A stretch of 64,000 nucleotides of DNA from Udaeobacter sp963725505 (GCA_963725505.1 CAVRYN010000004.1:124001-188000); one strand, 5' to 3'; positions 35,427 through 44,573 are shown, counted from the first letter of the stretch. Numbers and translations: made by a program. The notes: generated by a model from the sequence alone, not told the origin.

Positions 35427-36401
35427 ATGGATCGTGTAGCCATTATTGGCGCGGGTGTGTCGGGTCTGACCTGTGGCGTCGTTTTCGCCGAGCGCGGGTA
35501 TCGCACAGCGATCTTCGCGAAAGAAACCGGGCAGCAAACAACGTCCGGTGCGGCTGCGGCGGTTTGGTTTCCCTACGACGCGCAGCCGGCTGAGACAGTC
35601 ATCCCATGGGCGCTGACAACGTACGACGCGCTTGTGGAGCTTAGCCGCGATCCATCCGCGGGTGTTTCAATGATCGACCTGCACCAGTTTTCGCGGACCG
35701 GCGAAATTCAGATTCCAGATTGGGCTATCCCGCTCGGTGCTTCTTCTGTAGCAACCGGCCTGTGGCCGGTTCAGGACCGCGCACAGCGCGGTGGCTACAA
35801 CTTCAAAGGCAGCTATGCCATCACGGTCCCCCTCATAGACACCACCATTTATCTCGATTACCTCGCCAATCGCTTTGTATCCGCTGGCGGCGCAATCACC
35901 GCAAATGTGCGGTTCGAAAAAATCGAAGACGTCGATCGGAAATTTGATCTTGTGATCAACTGCGCCGGAATTGGCGCGCGCGACCTTGTGCAGGATGTCG
36001 ATCTCCAGCCGCATCGCGGCCAAGTCGCAATCGTTCCCAAGATCGACAATCTCTTGTGCGCGATTGTGTGCGACGATCCACCGCTCATGTACGCCATCCC
36101 ACGTGCGAACGATTGCGTCTTTGGCGGGACAAACGAAATCAGCGACGATCTCGATGTCGATCTAAAATCGACAACGCGAATCCTCGACGAGTGCAGTCGA
36201 GTGCTGAACATCGACAAACCGCATGTTCTCGCAGAGCGCGTCGGCCTGCGCCCATTCCGAAAATCAGGCGTGCGTGTTGAGCGCGATTGTCTGAGCGACG
36301 GCCGCACCGTCATTCACAATTATGGCCACGGCGGCGCCGGCTTCACCCTTTCCTGGGGCTGCGCGGAAAATGTCGCGAGGCTCGTTCAACAGGCCGGATA
36401 G
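35427..36401 (+). CDS. D-amino-acid-oxidase family FAD enzyme
   Basis: Predicted oxidative deaminase of D-amino acids (or D-Asp/Gly). The FAD fold begins VAIIGAGVSGLTCGVVFAER and the DAO signature NYGHGGAGFTLSWGCA ends the protein. An arginine expected to bind the carboxylate is in the ERVGLRPFRKSGVRVE region. Residues 107-125 are encoded by a TGTAG element read in frame, between the substrate-domain strands. The stop codon TAG belongs to the next repeat. The start could also be 12 bases upstream (35415). Confidence 0.9.
   Translation: MDRVAIIGAGVSGLTCGVVFAERGYRTAIFAKETGQQTTSGAAAAVWFPYDAQPAETVIPWALTTYDALVELSRDPSAGVSMIDLHQFSRTGEIQIPDWAIPLGASSVATGLWPVQDRAQRGGYNFKGSYAITVPLIDTTIYLDYLANRFVSAGGAITANVRFEKIEDVDRKFDLVINCAGIGARDLVQDVDLQPHRGQVAIVPKIDNLLCAIVCDDPPLMYAIPRANDCVFGGTNEISDDLDVDLKSTTRILDECSRVLNIDKPHVLAERVGLRPFRKSGVRVERDCLSDGRTVIHNYGHGGAGFTLSWGCAENVARLVQQAG
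35747..35800. repeat. TGTAG-type element inserted in frame in the oxidase gene
   Basis: 54 bases, TGTAGCAACC to GGTGGCTACAA, with two perfect stems, ACCGGCC/GGCCGGT and ACCGCGC/GCGCGGT. It encodes 18 residues (ATGLWPVQDRAQRGGY) that are absent from family expectations. Confidence 0.9.
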
Positions 36402-36550
36402 CAGACGCATCCCCGCGTGTTAGTTTCGGCGTCCTCACTGAAACAATCTTCTGCCAAAGCAACGCTGTGTGAACAGCGCTCTAATTTCGCATAGAAAGCT
36501 GAGAGGGGAAAAGTTCGCGAACCCGAGACGGCTTTGCCAACACGGGTGAC
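36398..36550. repeat. GGATAGC...GTTTCGGCG repeat element
   Basis: Diverged copy of the element found between pyrR and pyrB: GGATAGCAGACGC...GCGTGTTAGTTTCGGCG...CTGAAAC, with the far end GGGTGACGCGTGCGCACCC. Its TAG is the stop of the oxidase gene. Confidence 0.6.
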
Positions 36551-36561
36551 GCGTGCGCACC

Positions 36562-36960
36562 CTATGTCAGCGCGATGCACTGGAAAGAGCTGACCACGTC
36601 GTCGGGGCCTTTTTCGGCGAAGAAGCTTTCGTAGTAACCCGGGCCGAGGTCCCAATACGGGCCTTTGTAATATTCGTCCCGATAAAATCGCCACACACCG
36701 CTCACCACGATGACGCAGCTCATCCGATCGTTCCAGTAATCGCCGACATAATGAAAGCTCAGATTTGTCCGTGCGTAGGCGCCTTTGAACCCGATGTGAT
36801 CGTAAAGGATAATTTCCGGTAGCCGGATAGGCTCGGTCACCTTTGGTACCTCGGTTTTCCCAGCAGGAGAAGCGTGATAGCTCAGCGGGCCCAGGTTCCA
36901 TTTCATGTCAATAATGCAGCCGTTTTCCGGCGCCAATTCAGTTTTGGATATTCGTGGCAT
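36562..36960 (-). CDS. beta/gamma-crystallin-fold protein
   Basis: A 132-residue protein whose second half looks like one Greek-key crystallin repeat pair: PEIILYDHIGFKGAYART, then WRFYRDEYYKGPYWDLGPG with the aromatic corner, then DDVVSSFQCI. Calcium-binding D/N-D/N-x-x-S/T-S signatures are hinted at by NDRMSCV and DDVVSS. No signal peptide is visible, so it is cytoplasmic or exported by another route. Function unknown; related bacterial proteins bind calcium or act in stress and spore coats. Confidence 0.75.
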   Translation of the reverse strand: MPRISKTELAPENGCIIDMKWNLGPLSYHASPAGKTEVPKVTEPIRLPEIILYDHIGFKGAYARTNLSFHYVGDYWNDRMSCVIVVSGVWRFYRDEYYKGPYWDLGPGYYESFFAEKGPDDVVSSFQCIALT

Positions 36961-37052
36961 AAGCGTGTAGGACGATGGTTTTCGCTAATTTGACCAGATT
37001 AAATCCGCTCTGTCGAGCAAAGAGATTTTGGTATGCAATTTTTGCCCAATTG

Positions 37053-37136
37053 GCTGTAGAGTCTGCTGTCCTCAACGGACATGGCGGACTGCTCGGTCGA
37101 TCTTGAGTGCGCTGAAGACAGCGCATGCTACAGCAC
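37053..37136. repeat. TGTAG-type compound hairpin element
   Basis: TGTAGAGTCTGCTGTCC at one end and GACAGCGCATGCTACA at the other, with inner arms of the TCCGCCATG/CATGGCGGA-like kind. It lies between the crystallin-fold gene and sodC. Confidence 0.7.
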
Positions 37137-37180
37137 CTCAGCGCGACCGAAATGAATTCAAGCGGGCCGCCAAACCCGGG

Positions 37181-37726
37181 TCACTGGCCTTTGGCCCGGC
37201 CGATGACGCCACAAGCAATGCGCGCGCCTGAGTCGCCGGCTGGCTGAGACTTCAGGTCGTCCGCCTTCGCATGCACCACTACCGAGCGCCCGATCACCGA
37301 TGCCTGGTCATTTGTGAGCGAGATTTGGTGGTCCACATACTCCAATTTCGCCTTGCCGGAAGCGTCTGCTTCCACATTTCCCATGTCGCCCACGTGCCGC
37401 TCGGTCGCGTCGGGCCCGGCGTGCGGTTTGCTGGTTGGATTAAAATGAGCGCCTGCGGAAGTGGCATCGGCCGCGCTGCAATCGCCGAATTCATGAACGT
37501 GAAAGCCATGATTGCCGGGAGTCAGGCCCGTTATCTCTGCCTGGACCTGCACGCCATCGGCAACCTCGGTAAACGTGACCGTGCCGCTCACCTTGTTGCC
37601 TCCAGTGGGACGAAGCACCGCAACTGCCTTTAAGGGAGCCGACGGCTTTTCCGCGGGTGTCTGCGCGTTGAGACCCGCGGACAATAAGAATGTCAGGCCA
37701 ATTAACGAAGCTCGAAATGAATTCAT
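37181..37726 (-). CDS. sodC: Cu/Zn superoxide dismutase, exported
   Basis: Dismutates superoxide in the periplasm. From ATG 37726 the 181 residues begin with a signal peptide (ASLIGLTFLLSAGLNAQ). Metal ligands are visible in HGFHVHEFGDC, GAHFNP, KPHAGPDATERHVGDMGN and VVVHAKADD. The conserved disulfide is probably Cys in FGDCS with Cys in RIACGVIG. An upstream in-frame start exists at 37849 but would bury the signal peptide, so I reject it. Confidence 0.95.
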   Translation of the reverse strand: MNSFRASLIGLTFLLSAGLNAQTPAEKPSAPLKAVAVLRPTGGNKVSGTVTFTEVADGVQVQAEITGLTPGNHGFHVHEFGDCSAADATSAGAHFNPTSKPHAGPDATERHVGDMGNVEADASGKAKLEYVDHQISLTNDQASVIGRSVVVHAKADDLKSQPAGDSGARIACGVIGRAKGQ

Positions 37727-38066
37727 ATTTGCATTTCTATTTCGTAACGCGCGATAAGTCCAGCCGCATCCGGCAACCTTCGATTCGAGTGAGTACGCCG
37801 CAAGCCGCAGCCCGAAGGTAGGGCCGGCAGTCCTCTGCACGCCGTTCATTGGAACCTAAACACGACGCGCGTCCTATCCGTTCTCGCAGACTTCACATGT
37901 AGCCATACACTAAGGTTTCGCGCCCCGTGAGCTCCGCGGCCGTGTTCAGTTTAGTATTGCGAAGGGAACTTGAGCCTTTCGATGCCGCCCCTCACAGCTG
38001 CAGGGCCCGTCTTGTTCAAGAAGTAGAGATACATCTGGAAAGTGATACTTTCCTTCGGAGGCGCCT
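37727..38066. other. 340-base intergenic region, nothing recognised
   Basis: Between the divergent sodC and ybaK genes. A piece GGTAGGGCCGGCAGTCCTC near 37820 resembles repeat ends. The rest shows no open frame that looks like protein. A GGAGG-like word (TTCGGAGG) stands 8 bases before the ybaK start. Confidence 0.4.
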
Positions 38067-38594
38067 ATGGAAATACCAAAACGACTCATCGATTGTTTGA
38101 ATGAAAACAAAATGACCTATGAGATTCTGCACCATCCCGAGGCGGTGACAGCGCAGCGCATCGCCGAGGCCGAGCACGTCAAAGGCCGGCATCACGCCAA
38201 AGTGGTCATGATTAAGTCGGGAGAGCAGCATTTAATGATGGTGCTGCCAGCAGATCACCAAATCGATCTGGAAAAAGTCGAGAAGGCCATCGGTAAAGCC
38301 TGTTCACTCGACAAGGAACAGGAATTCAAGTCCCTCTTCACCGACTGCGCCATTGGCGCGATGCCGCCGTTTGGAAATCTCTATGGTTTGCCGACCTACG
38401 TGGACAAGCATCTGGCCGAGCAGGACTACATCGTTTTCGAAGCTGGCACGCACACCGACGCGATCAAAACGAGCTATCGCGATTACGAGAAAATCGTGAA
38501 GCCTGAAGTAGAAGACCTGGCCGATCAAGCTTCAGCCAATGAAAGGAGCTTGAGCTTACGAATGGCCGCGCAGCGATTGGGATCAAGCGAATGA
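38067..38594 (+). CDS. YbaK/ProX-type aminoacyl-tRNA deacylase
   Basis: Probably hydrolyses mischarged aminoacyl-tRNA (Cys- or Ala-tRNA type). The 175 residues start with ...YEILHHPEAVTAQRIAEAE and carry the family lysine in HHAKVVMIKSG and GAMPPFGNLYGLPTYVD, both conserved in the superfamily. The tail (about 155-175) is not conserved. The stop overlaps the nfeD start (ATGA), so it is coupled to nfeD and slipin. Exact tRNA specificity is not readable. Confidence 0.9.
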   Translation: MEIPKRLIDCLNENKMTYEILHHPEAVTAQRIAEAEHVKGRHHAKVVMIKSGEQHLMMVLPADHQIDLEKVEKAIGKACSLDKEQEFKSLFTDCAIGAMPPFGNLYGLPTYVDKHLAEQDYIVFEAGTHTDAIKTSYRDYEKIVKPEVEDLADQASANERSLSLRMAAQRLGSSE

Positions 38595-39883
38595 AGACTG
38601 CATTGACAAGCCTGGTTCTCTGGCTCGCTTGCGCAACAGCGCCCGTAGCGTTCGCGGCGGAGAAGGTTTCGCTTATCAAAATCGATGGAGCGATTGGGCC
38701 CGCGACGGCTACCTACATAGCGCGCAGCATTGAAGAGGCCCGGACACAAAATGCGCAGTGTTTGATCATTCAACTCAACACGCCGGGCGGTCTGCTCGAT
38801 TCGACGCAGAAGATTGTCCAAAGCTTTTTAGGCGCTTCGGTCCCTGTGGTCGTTTACGTCGCTCCGACGGGCGCGACCGCTACCAGTGCAGGTTGTTTCA
38901 TCACCATTGCGGCAAACGTGGCAGCCATGGCGCCCGCCACTACCATTGGCGCAGCGCACCCGGTCTCCATCGGCGGTTTTCCCAGCGGCGGAGAAGAGAA
39001 GCCCGACGAAACGATGAAGCAAAAACTGGAGAATTTTTCGGTGAGCTACATCGAGACCATCGCCGGCAAGCGCCAACGCAATATTGAATGGGCCAAATCC
39101 GCCGTGAAAGAGAGCGCATCGATCACCGCGGAGAAAGCGCTGGAATTGAAAGTCATCGATCTGATCGCTTCCGACATGTCCGACCTCTTGCAAAAGCTGA
39201 ATGGGCGCATAGTGGACGGCAAGCCGTTAAAAACCGCCGGCGCCGAGGTGGCAGAGGTCAGGATGTCACCCGCCGAGCGGGTGTTTCAAAAACTGTGGCG
39301 GCCGGAGGTGATGTTCATTCTCATGCTCATCGCAATTTATGGAATCATTGGCGAACTGACGACGCCGGGCGCGATTCTTCCGGGAGTTGTGGGAGCCATC
39401 GCGTTGATCCTTGCGCTTTATCTGGCGGCGATTCTGCCAGTCAATGTCACCGGTCTTGTGTTAATCGCGCTCGCGCTGATGCTGTTCATATTTGATGTCT
39501 ATGCGCCTACGCACGGCGTGTTGACGGTGGGCGGAGTCATTGCGTTTCTTGTCGGCTCGCTCATGCTCTTCAATCGCGCCGATCCGCTGTTTCGCTTATC
39601 GCTCAACTACATCATTCCTGCGACACTCGTTACTGCGGCGTTCTTTATTTTCGTCATCGGGAAAGGCCTGCGCGCCCAACTTTTGCCGGTGAAAGTGGGA
39701 AAGGAAACGCTCATCGGGGAAACAGTGACCGCGTTGACACCAATCGATTCACGCGGCGGCTGGATTTTTGTCGAGGGCGAATACTGGAACGCGGTCAGCG
39801 ATACTCCCATCGAAAAAGGCGAACAGGCTGAGATTGCAGCCGTGCAAGGATTAACTGTAAAACTGAAAACCAAAGGAAAATAA
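38591..39883 (+). CDS. nfeD: NfeD-type membrane-bound serine protease
   Basis: Membrane protease working with slipin/stomatin proteins. The 430 residues comprise a signal peptide, a ClpP/SppA-like protease domain (about 25-225; LIIQLNTPGGLLDSTQKIV; serine in ATSAGCF; lysine in the AGKRQRNIEWAKSAV region), four or five membrane segments (about 235-355) and an OB-fold NfeD tail. It is followed 4 bases later by the slipin gene, the classic STOPP operon. Confidence 0.93.
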   Translation: MKTALTSLVLWLACATAPVAFAAEKVSLIKIDGAIGPATATYIARSIEEARTQNAQCLIIQLNTPGGLLDSTQKIVQSFLGASVPVVVYVAPTGATATSAGCFITIAANVAAMAPATTIGAAHPVSIGGFPSGGEEKPDETMKQKLENFSVSYIETIAGKRQRNIEWAKSAVKESASITAEKALELKVIDLIASDMSDLLQKLNGRIVDGKPLKTAGAEVAEVRMSPAERVFQKLWRPEVMFILMLIAIYGIIGELTTPGAILPGVVGAIALILALYLAAILPVNVTGLVLIALALMLFIFDVYAPTHGVLTVGGVIAFLVGSLMLFNRADPLFRLSLNYIIPATLVTAAFFIFVIGKGLRAQLLPVKVGKETLIGETVTALTPIDSRGGWIFVEGEYWNAVSDTPIEKGEQAEIAAVQGLTVKLKTKGK

Positions 39884-39887
39884 AGCC

Positions 39888-40673
39888 ATGCCATTACTCG
39901 AAGCGCTGCCGAAATTAATTAGTTGGGTCATACCCTTCATCATTCTTGCCGTAATCATTCTTCCGCAGGCGATCCGCATCCTGCGCGAATACGAGCGCGG
40001 CGTGATTTTTCGTTTGGGAAAATTACTCGGCGCGAAAGGGCCGGGTCTGATTTTTCTCATCCCGATTGTCGATCGAATGGTGCGAATGGATTTGCGCGTC
40101 GTGACCATCAGCGTCGAGAAGCAGGAGGTAATGACGCGTGACAACGTGCCGGTGACGGTCGATGCGGTTGTTTATTTCCGCGTGGTCGATCCGCAAGCCG
40201 CCGTCGTGAAAGTAGAGAACTTTCTCAAAGCCACTTCGCTGATGTCGCAAACGACGCTGCGCAGCGTCCTCGGCCAGGCCCCCTTGGATGACCTGCTTTC
40301 GCAGCGCGAGTCGATCAACCAGAAGTTGCAGGAGATCATCGATCGGCAAACCGAACCGTGGGGCGTCAAAGTCACCGCGGTCGAGGTTAAGGACGTTGCG
40401 CTGCCCGACACCATGAAGCGCGCGATGGCGAAGCAGGCCGAAGCCGAGCGAGAGCGCCGGGCCAAGATCGTCAACGCCGAAGGCGAATTTCAGGCCGCGG
40501 AAAAAATGGTGCAGGCCGCTGCTATGATGAGCAAGGAGCCGATTGCTCTGCAACTGCGCTTCCTGCAAACCATGCGCGAAATTTCCAGCGAACATAACAC
40601 CACGACCTTTTTCCCCCTTCCGATCGACCTGTTGACGGCACTGATCAAAAAGAGCGAACCGCGGGAGTCGTAG
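39888..40673 (+). CDS. slipin/stomatin-like SPFH protein
   Basis: Membrane scaffold partner of NfeD. The N-terminal hairpin anchor (LISWVIPFIILAVIILPQAI) precedes the SPFH domain (about 30-190: ILREYERGVIFRLGKLLG, VPVTVDAVVYFRVVDP) and a coiled coil (about 185-225). The C-terminus contains TTFFPLPIDLLTAL, which in slipins is the site cut by the partner protease. The stop TAG is part of a GTAGGGC word. Confidence 0.94.
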   Translation: MPLLEALPKLISWVIPFIILAVIILPQAIRILREYERGVIFRLGKLLGAKGPGLIFLIPIVDRMVRMDLRVVTISVEKQEVMTRDNVPVTVDAVVYFRVVDPQAAVVKVENFLKATSLMSQTTLRSVLGQAPLDDLLSQRESINQKLQEIIDRQTEPWGVKVTAVEVKDVALPDTMKRAMAKQAEAERERRAKIVNAEGEFQAAEKMVQAAAMMSKEPIALQLRFLQTMREISSEHNTTTFFPLPIDLLTALIKKSEPRES

Positions 40674-40712
40674 GGCAAAGAAAACGCTCAACGCCCAACG
40701 TCCAAAGTTCAA

Positions 40713-42356
40713 TTGGCAGAAATCGGCCGATCGAAATCCAGTGGTAGGGCGCGACCGCCGGGCGCGCCGCAAACGCGAGATCAAAGCGCTGCGGATGCGC
40801 GCGAACCACTGATTGCTTTTCTCGAATCGCCCGCGTCGTATCCCCACCGGCCGGCGGAAGTATGCGCGGTGCAAACCCATATTTCGTGGGTGTTCATCGC
40901 TTCGCCGTTCGTTTTCAAAGTCAAGAAGCCTGTGAACCTTGGCTTCCTGGATTTCAGCACGCTGGAAAAACGCCGCTACTTTTGCCAACGCGAGGTTGAT
41001 CTCAATCGCCGGCTTGCTCCAGAAGTTTACCTCGGCGTCGCTCCAATCTACAAAACTGCATCAGGCTTCTCGTTCGAAGCGGACGGCGAGATCGCCGAAT
41101 ACGCAGTCAAAATGCGCGAACTGCCACACGGTTGCTTTCTGAACGAGTCGTTGGAAAAAGATCGGGTTGGCGAGAAAGAAATCGAGCGCGTGATTTCGCG
41201 CCTACATCGCTTTTACGAATCAGAAACTCCGAGCCCAGAGATCGAGCAGTGGGGCACACCCGAAAGGCTAAAGATCAGCACAGACGAAAACTTCGCGCAG
41301 GTCGAGCCGTTCGTTGGTAAGACGATTTCAGCGGCCGCGTTCGAAACGATCCGCGATTATACCAACGGGGTTTTCGTGGCCAACGAAAATCTGTTTCGCG
41401 AACGAATTCAGCAGCATCGGATCCGCGATTGCCACGGCGATTTGCATTTGGATCACATCCACCTCACGCCAGAGCGGCTATCGATCTTCGACTGTATTGA
41501 GTTTAATGACCGATTCCGTTTCATCGACATCGCCAACGACCTCGCCTTCCTGGCGATGGATTTCGATTTCGAAGGCCGAAGCGATTTGGCAAATCTGGTT
41601 CTGCAAACCGCCGCCCGCGAATTTCACGATGACGGCCTGCTGAAGGTTGCCGACTTCTACAAGTGTTACCGAGCCTTTGTGCGCGGAAAAGTCGAGAGCA
41701 TTCAGGCCGCCGAGCCAGAAACAGACAAACCAGAGGAGTGCGAAAAACTTGCGGCGCGCTATTTTCGTCTCGCGCTGCGGTATGCCGTTGCCGGCTCCAA
41801 GCCATTGGTGCTCGTTCTTATGGGTCCAATCGGTACCGGCAAAACCACCGTGGCTCGCGAACTCGGGCGTGAATTGGACTGGCCAGTCTTTTCATCAGAT
41901 GAAATCCGGAAAGCACTGGCCGGCATTCCGCTTAAAGAGCGAACTCCGCAAAAACACCGCGGCGAAGTTTACTCGCCGCAAATGACTCAACAAACTTACA
42001 GAAAACTCGTTGAGGATGGGCTGGACGCGCTCAAAAAATATTGCGGCGTGATTCTCGACGCCACATTCGCCACCCACGCACTCCGTCAATTTCTGCGCGA
42101 CGAATGCAGAAAAGTCCGGCTCCAGATTGTCGAGGTAAATGCTGGTCTTGCGACTATCCAATCCAGACTCAAGGCCCGAGACCAAAGCGCCGCTGAAATC
42201 TCCGATGCCCGCTTGGAAGATTTGGAAAAACTGAGCGCTAGTTACGAATCGCCATCAGAATTCGCGCCCGGGCTAATCCCAATTTCAGCAAACAATTCAG
42301 TCGCTGAAACCGCGAAAGCCCTGCTGCTCCAATTGGCCGCGAAACAAGTTCGCTAG
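40713..42356 (+). CDS. aminoglycoside-phosphotransferase-like kinase fused to P-loop kinase
   Basis: Two-domain protein of 547 residues. The first domain (about 50-340) resembles APH-type kinases: FVFKVKKPVNLGFLDFSTLEKR at the start, catalytic loop RDCHGDLHLDHIHL and metal-binding IFDCIEFNDRF. The second (about 360-530) is an AAA_33-type P-loop kinase with GPIGTGKTTVARELG and LDATFATHALR. The natural substrate is unknown; the fold alone does not mean resistance. The TTG at 40713 is the only upstream start and lies in repeat DNA (AACGCCCAACGTCC), so the true start is unsure. Confidence 0.87.
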   Translation: MAEIGRSKSSGRARPPGAPQTRDQSAADAREPLIAFLESPASYPHRPAEVCAVQTHISWVFIASPFVFKVKKPVNLGFLDFSTLEKRRYFCQREVDLNRRLAPEVYLGVAPIYKTASGFSFEADGEIAEYAVKMRELPHGCFLNESLEKDRVGEKEIERVISRLHRFYESETPSPEIEQWGTPERLKISTDENFAQVEPFVGKTISAAAFETIRDYTNGVFVANENLFRERIQQHRIRDCHGDLHLDHIHLTPERLSIFDCIEFNDRFRFIDIANDLAFLAMDFDFEGRSDLANLVLQTAAREFHDDGLLKVADFYKCYRAFVRGKVESIQAAEPETDKPEECEKLAARYFRLALRYAVAGSKPLVLVLMGPIGTGKTTVARELGRELDWPVFSSDEIRKALAGIPLKERTPQKHRGEVYSPQMTQQTYRKLVEDGLDALKKYCGVILDATFATHALRQFLRDECRKVRLQIVEVNAGLATIQSRLKARDQSAAEISDARLEDLEKLSASYESPSEFAPGLIPISANNSVAETAKALLLQLAAKQVR

Positions 42357-42377
42357 AACTCACCTCCACAACTGCCC

Positions 42378-42474
42378 TGTCATGTTGAGCGAAGCGAAAC
42401 ATCTCTGGCTATTTCCGTGGGGCGGTCGCTGTGAAAAGGATCAGAGATTCTTCGCTTCGCTCAGAATGACACTG
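42378..42474. repeat. TGTCATGTT/AGAATGACA inverted repeat element
   Basis: Left arm TGTCATGTTGAGCGAAGCG, right arm CGCTTCGCTCAGAATGACA, inner AACATCTCTGG and TCAGAGATTCTTC. It is the same family as 16778-16868 and lies between converging genes. Confidence 0.85.
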
Positions 42475-42484
42475 CGCGATGGCT

Positions 42485-43177
42485 CTAATCCAATCCGCCC
42501 ACGATTTTGGCGATTTGCTGACGAAAAAGTTTGGCACCGCCGGATGCTGGATGACGAACGCAGTGCGCATGAAAACCGAGTTGCTCAAGCTGCGCGGCGG
42601 CGATCTTTCCCAGGGCGACGACTTGTTCGCACGGAAATAATTCGAGAAAAGCCTTGAGTACCGGCAGGCCGGCAGCTTGCTCGGACTTGTTAGGCGTGCG
42701 GTTGCTCAACATGCCGCGGTACGGATCGAACGAATGCCACGGAAACGCATTCCACAGGACGAATTGGTCTGGCTTCAACCGAAGCCGCAAGAGCGCGACC
42801 CATACAATGGTTGCCGTCGGTTCGGAAAAACCGTCGCGACATTTTCCTGGTTTGCTTGTACGGCGCGGCTTGATACGGGAAAAGATTTGCTCCAACTCGA
42901 TCCCCTTATCCTTCTTTTCTCCGAGCAGAATTCGTTCGGAGGTCATCGGGATTCCGCTGAAATGACCGCCGCGATAGCCGAGCGCTTCGCCGATCAATGC
43001 GAGTTTTGCCTTGCCGAGACGTTTTCGCAGATAAGCGCGTAACTGTCTGCGCCGTATGGCCGGCGCGTGCCGGCCGATGTCATTTTGCTCATCGACTTCC
43101 CACCACGGATTGAACACGGCGCCGGACGGTGATTTTTTCAACAGCCGCAGAAAGTTATCCACCGGGTTGCGGGACAT
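42485..43177 (-). CDS. uracil-DNA glycosylase superfamily protein
   Basis: Base-excision enzyme of the UDG fold, 230 residues from ATG 43177. The water-activating motif region is LALIGEALGYRGGHFSGIPM (about 58-77) and the DNA-intercalating motif is VRHPASGGAKLFRQQI near the C-terminus. The middle (VLWNAFPWHS) carries the uracil-binding Asn motif. It diverges from the mutM gene, so two base-repair genes share the 30-base gap between them. Confidence 0.88.
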   Translation of the reverse strand: MSRNPVDNFLRLLKKSPSGAVFNPWWEVDEQNDIGRHAPAIRRRQLRAYLRKRLGKAKLALIGEALGYRGGHFSGIPMTSERILLGEKKDKGIELEQIFSRIKPRRTSKPGKCRDGFSEPTATIVWVALLRLRLKPDQFVLWNAFPWHSFDPYRGMLSNRTPNKSEQAAGLPVLKAFLELFPCEQVVALGKIAAAQLEQLGFHAHCVRHPASGGAKLFRQQIAKIVGGLD

Positions 43178-43207
43178 ATACTTCAACTAAGTGCAAACGT
43201 AAGCACC

Positions 43208-43999
43208 ATGCCAGAGCTGCCCGAGGTCGAAACGTTCAAACGATACTTGGACAGCACGTCATTGCACCAGCGGATCGCAGGCGTCGAGGTGCGTGACGCG
43301 TATGTTTTGAAAGGTGTGTCCGCCCGTGAGCTTGCGCGGCGATTGAAAGGAGAGCGCTTCGAATCTAGTCGCCGCCACGGCAAACATCTGTTCGTGCGCA
43401 TCGATGGCGACCTCTGGCTCCGCTTGCATTTCGGCATGACCGGCTCGCTTCAGTACCTCCACCACGACGAAGTAGCGCCGAAAACTGCGCGGGTGATTTT
43501 TCGTTTCGCGAATAAGTGTCGCTTAGCGTTCGACGATCAACGGAAATTTGGCGAGATCGAGTTGATCGAGGATGTGGATGAATTTCTGCAAACACGCGGC
43601 CTTGGCCCCGACGCGCTCGAAATTAGTCTCTCGCAGTTCAAGGCAATTGTTGGGAAACACCGCGGCGCAGTGAAAGCGATCTTGCTTAACCAGCAGTTGA
43701 TCGCCGGGATCGGCAACCTTTACGCTGATGAAATTCTTTTCCGCGCACGAATGCACCCGGCGACGGAAGCCACTACCTTGAGCGACAAGGATCTAACGCG
43801 TTTGTTTCGTGCAACGCGCTCCGTTCTGGAAAAAGCGATCGCGTTGAAAACCGATTTCAATCGTTTGCCGAAATCGTGGCTCCTGCCGCGGCGCGGGAAA
43901 GGCGGAAGATGTCCGCGCTGCGGTCGCGCATTGAAATCAGCAAGGATCGGCGGCCGCACTTCGTGGTTTTGCGCGCATTGCCAGAAGCGCGCTGCCTGA
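43208..43999 (+). CDS. mutM: formamidopyrimidine-DNA glycosylase
   Basis: Removes 8-oxoguanine and formamidopyrimidines and nicks the strand. The catalytic N-terminal proline and glutamate are present (MPELPEVETF). The intercalation segments follow, and the helix-two-turn-helix is NQQLIAGIGNLYADEILF. The C-terminal zinc finger has four cysteines (CPRCGRAL and FCAHC). 263 residues, intact. The transposase remnant abuts its 3' end in the opposite orientation. Confidence 0.96.
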   Translation: MPELPEVETFKRYLDSTSLHQRIAGVEVRDAYVLKGVSARELARRLKGERFESSRRHGKHLFVRIDGDLWLRLHFGMTGSLQYLHHDEVAPKTARVIFRFANKCRLAFDDQRKFGEIELIEDVDEFLQTRGLGPDALEISLSQFKAIVGKHRGAVKAILLNQQLIAGIGNLYADEILFRARMHPATEATTLSDKDLTRLFRATRSVLEKAIALKTDFNRLPKSWLLPRRGKGGRCPRCGRALKSARIGGRTSWFCAHCQKRAA

Positions 44000-44028
44000 T
44001 GCGTTTGTATGCTTTTCCGGGCAGCCAA

Positions 44029-44057
44029 CAATGTGGGAGGGGCCTTAGTGCCCCGAC
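44029..44057. repeat. REP copy, right-hand flank of the transposase remnant
   Basis: AATGTGGGAGGGGCCTTAG and then TGCCCCGACC. It is an inverted match, with one mismatch in 29 bases, to 44574-44602. Confidence 0.88.
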
Positions 44058-44569
44058 CGGGTTTTGATTCTTCATCAAGCAACCAAGGCCAAGGGTCTGT
44101 CAGTAAGTCTTTTCGGTTTGCGCTGCTCGCAACCCATTCCGCAGGTTTTTCGACCAGTCCTTTTACGACGGGGTTTTGTTCGATGTAGCGGCTGACAAAC
44201 TCAAACTGTTTCGCAGTCTTTACGCGAGTGTCGTAGTAGCCATCTTGCCAGGATGTTTTGTGGCTTTGCAGGGCCGCGAATGTTCTACCAGCAGCGTAAC
44301 TCATGAACGGCATGCATAAACTTCGGCAGAACCCACGGTTCCGACGCAGGCGAACAACGCGTGCCAATGATCCGGCATTACAACGAATGCTCGGAGATAA
44401 ATACGCTGCTGCCGAACGGCGAATGCAAATGCTGAGACAATAATTTCACACGTGCCGCTTCATCTAAAACTGCTTTTTTCGGAAGCAGGGATTTTGTGAT
44501 AAAGAACGTTGCTGGCGTGTCACTCAGCCGGTGCCGGCGAAGGTTACGGGAGTGGGGCTCTGATCTCAT
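44030..44569 (-). pseudogene. REP-associated tyrosine transposase (RAYT), broken
   Basis: Y1 transposase of the IS200-like RAYT group, which cuts and moves REP hairpins. The start at 44569 gives LSDTPATFFITKSLLPKKAV. After a frame change come AVRQQRIYLRAFVVMPDHWH with the HUH-type histidines (HWH). A further change near 44313 leads to MSYAAGRTFAALQSHKTSWQ and to YIEQNPVVKGLVEKPAEW with the catalytic tyrosine. At least three frame changes are needed (two of them extra bases), so it is dead. The flanking REPs face each other, the normal layout of a RAYT locus. Confidence 0.85.
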
Positions 44570-44573
44570 GAGG

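Noticed and set aside
40713..42356. Antibiotic resistance gene
   Set aside because: The APH-like domain is part of a two-domain housekeeping-type fusion found without resistance context. The fold alone is no evidence for drug modification.
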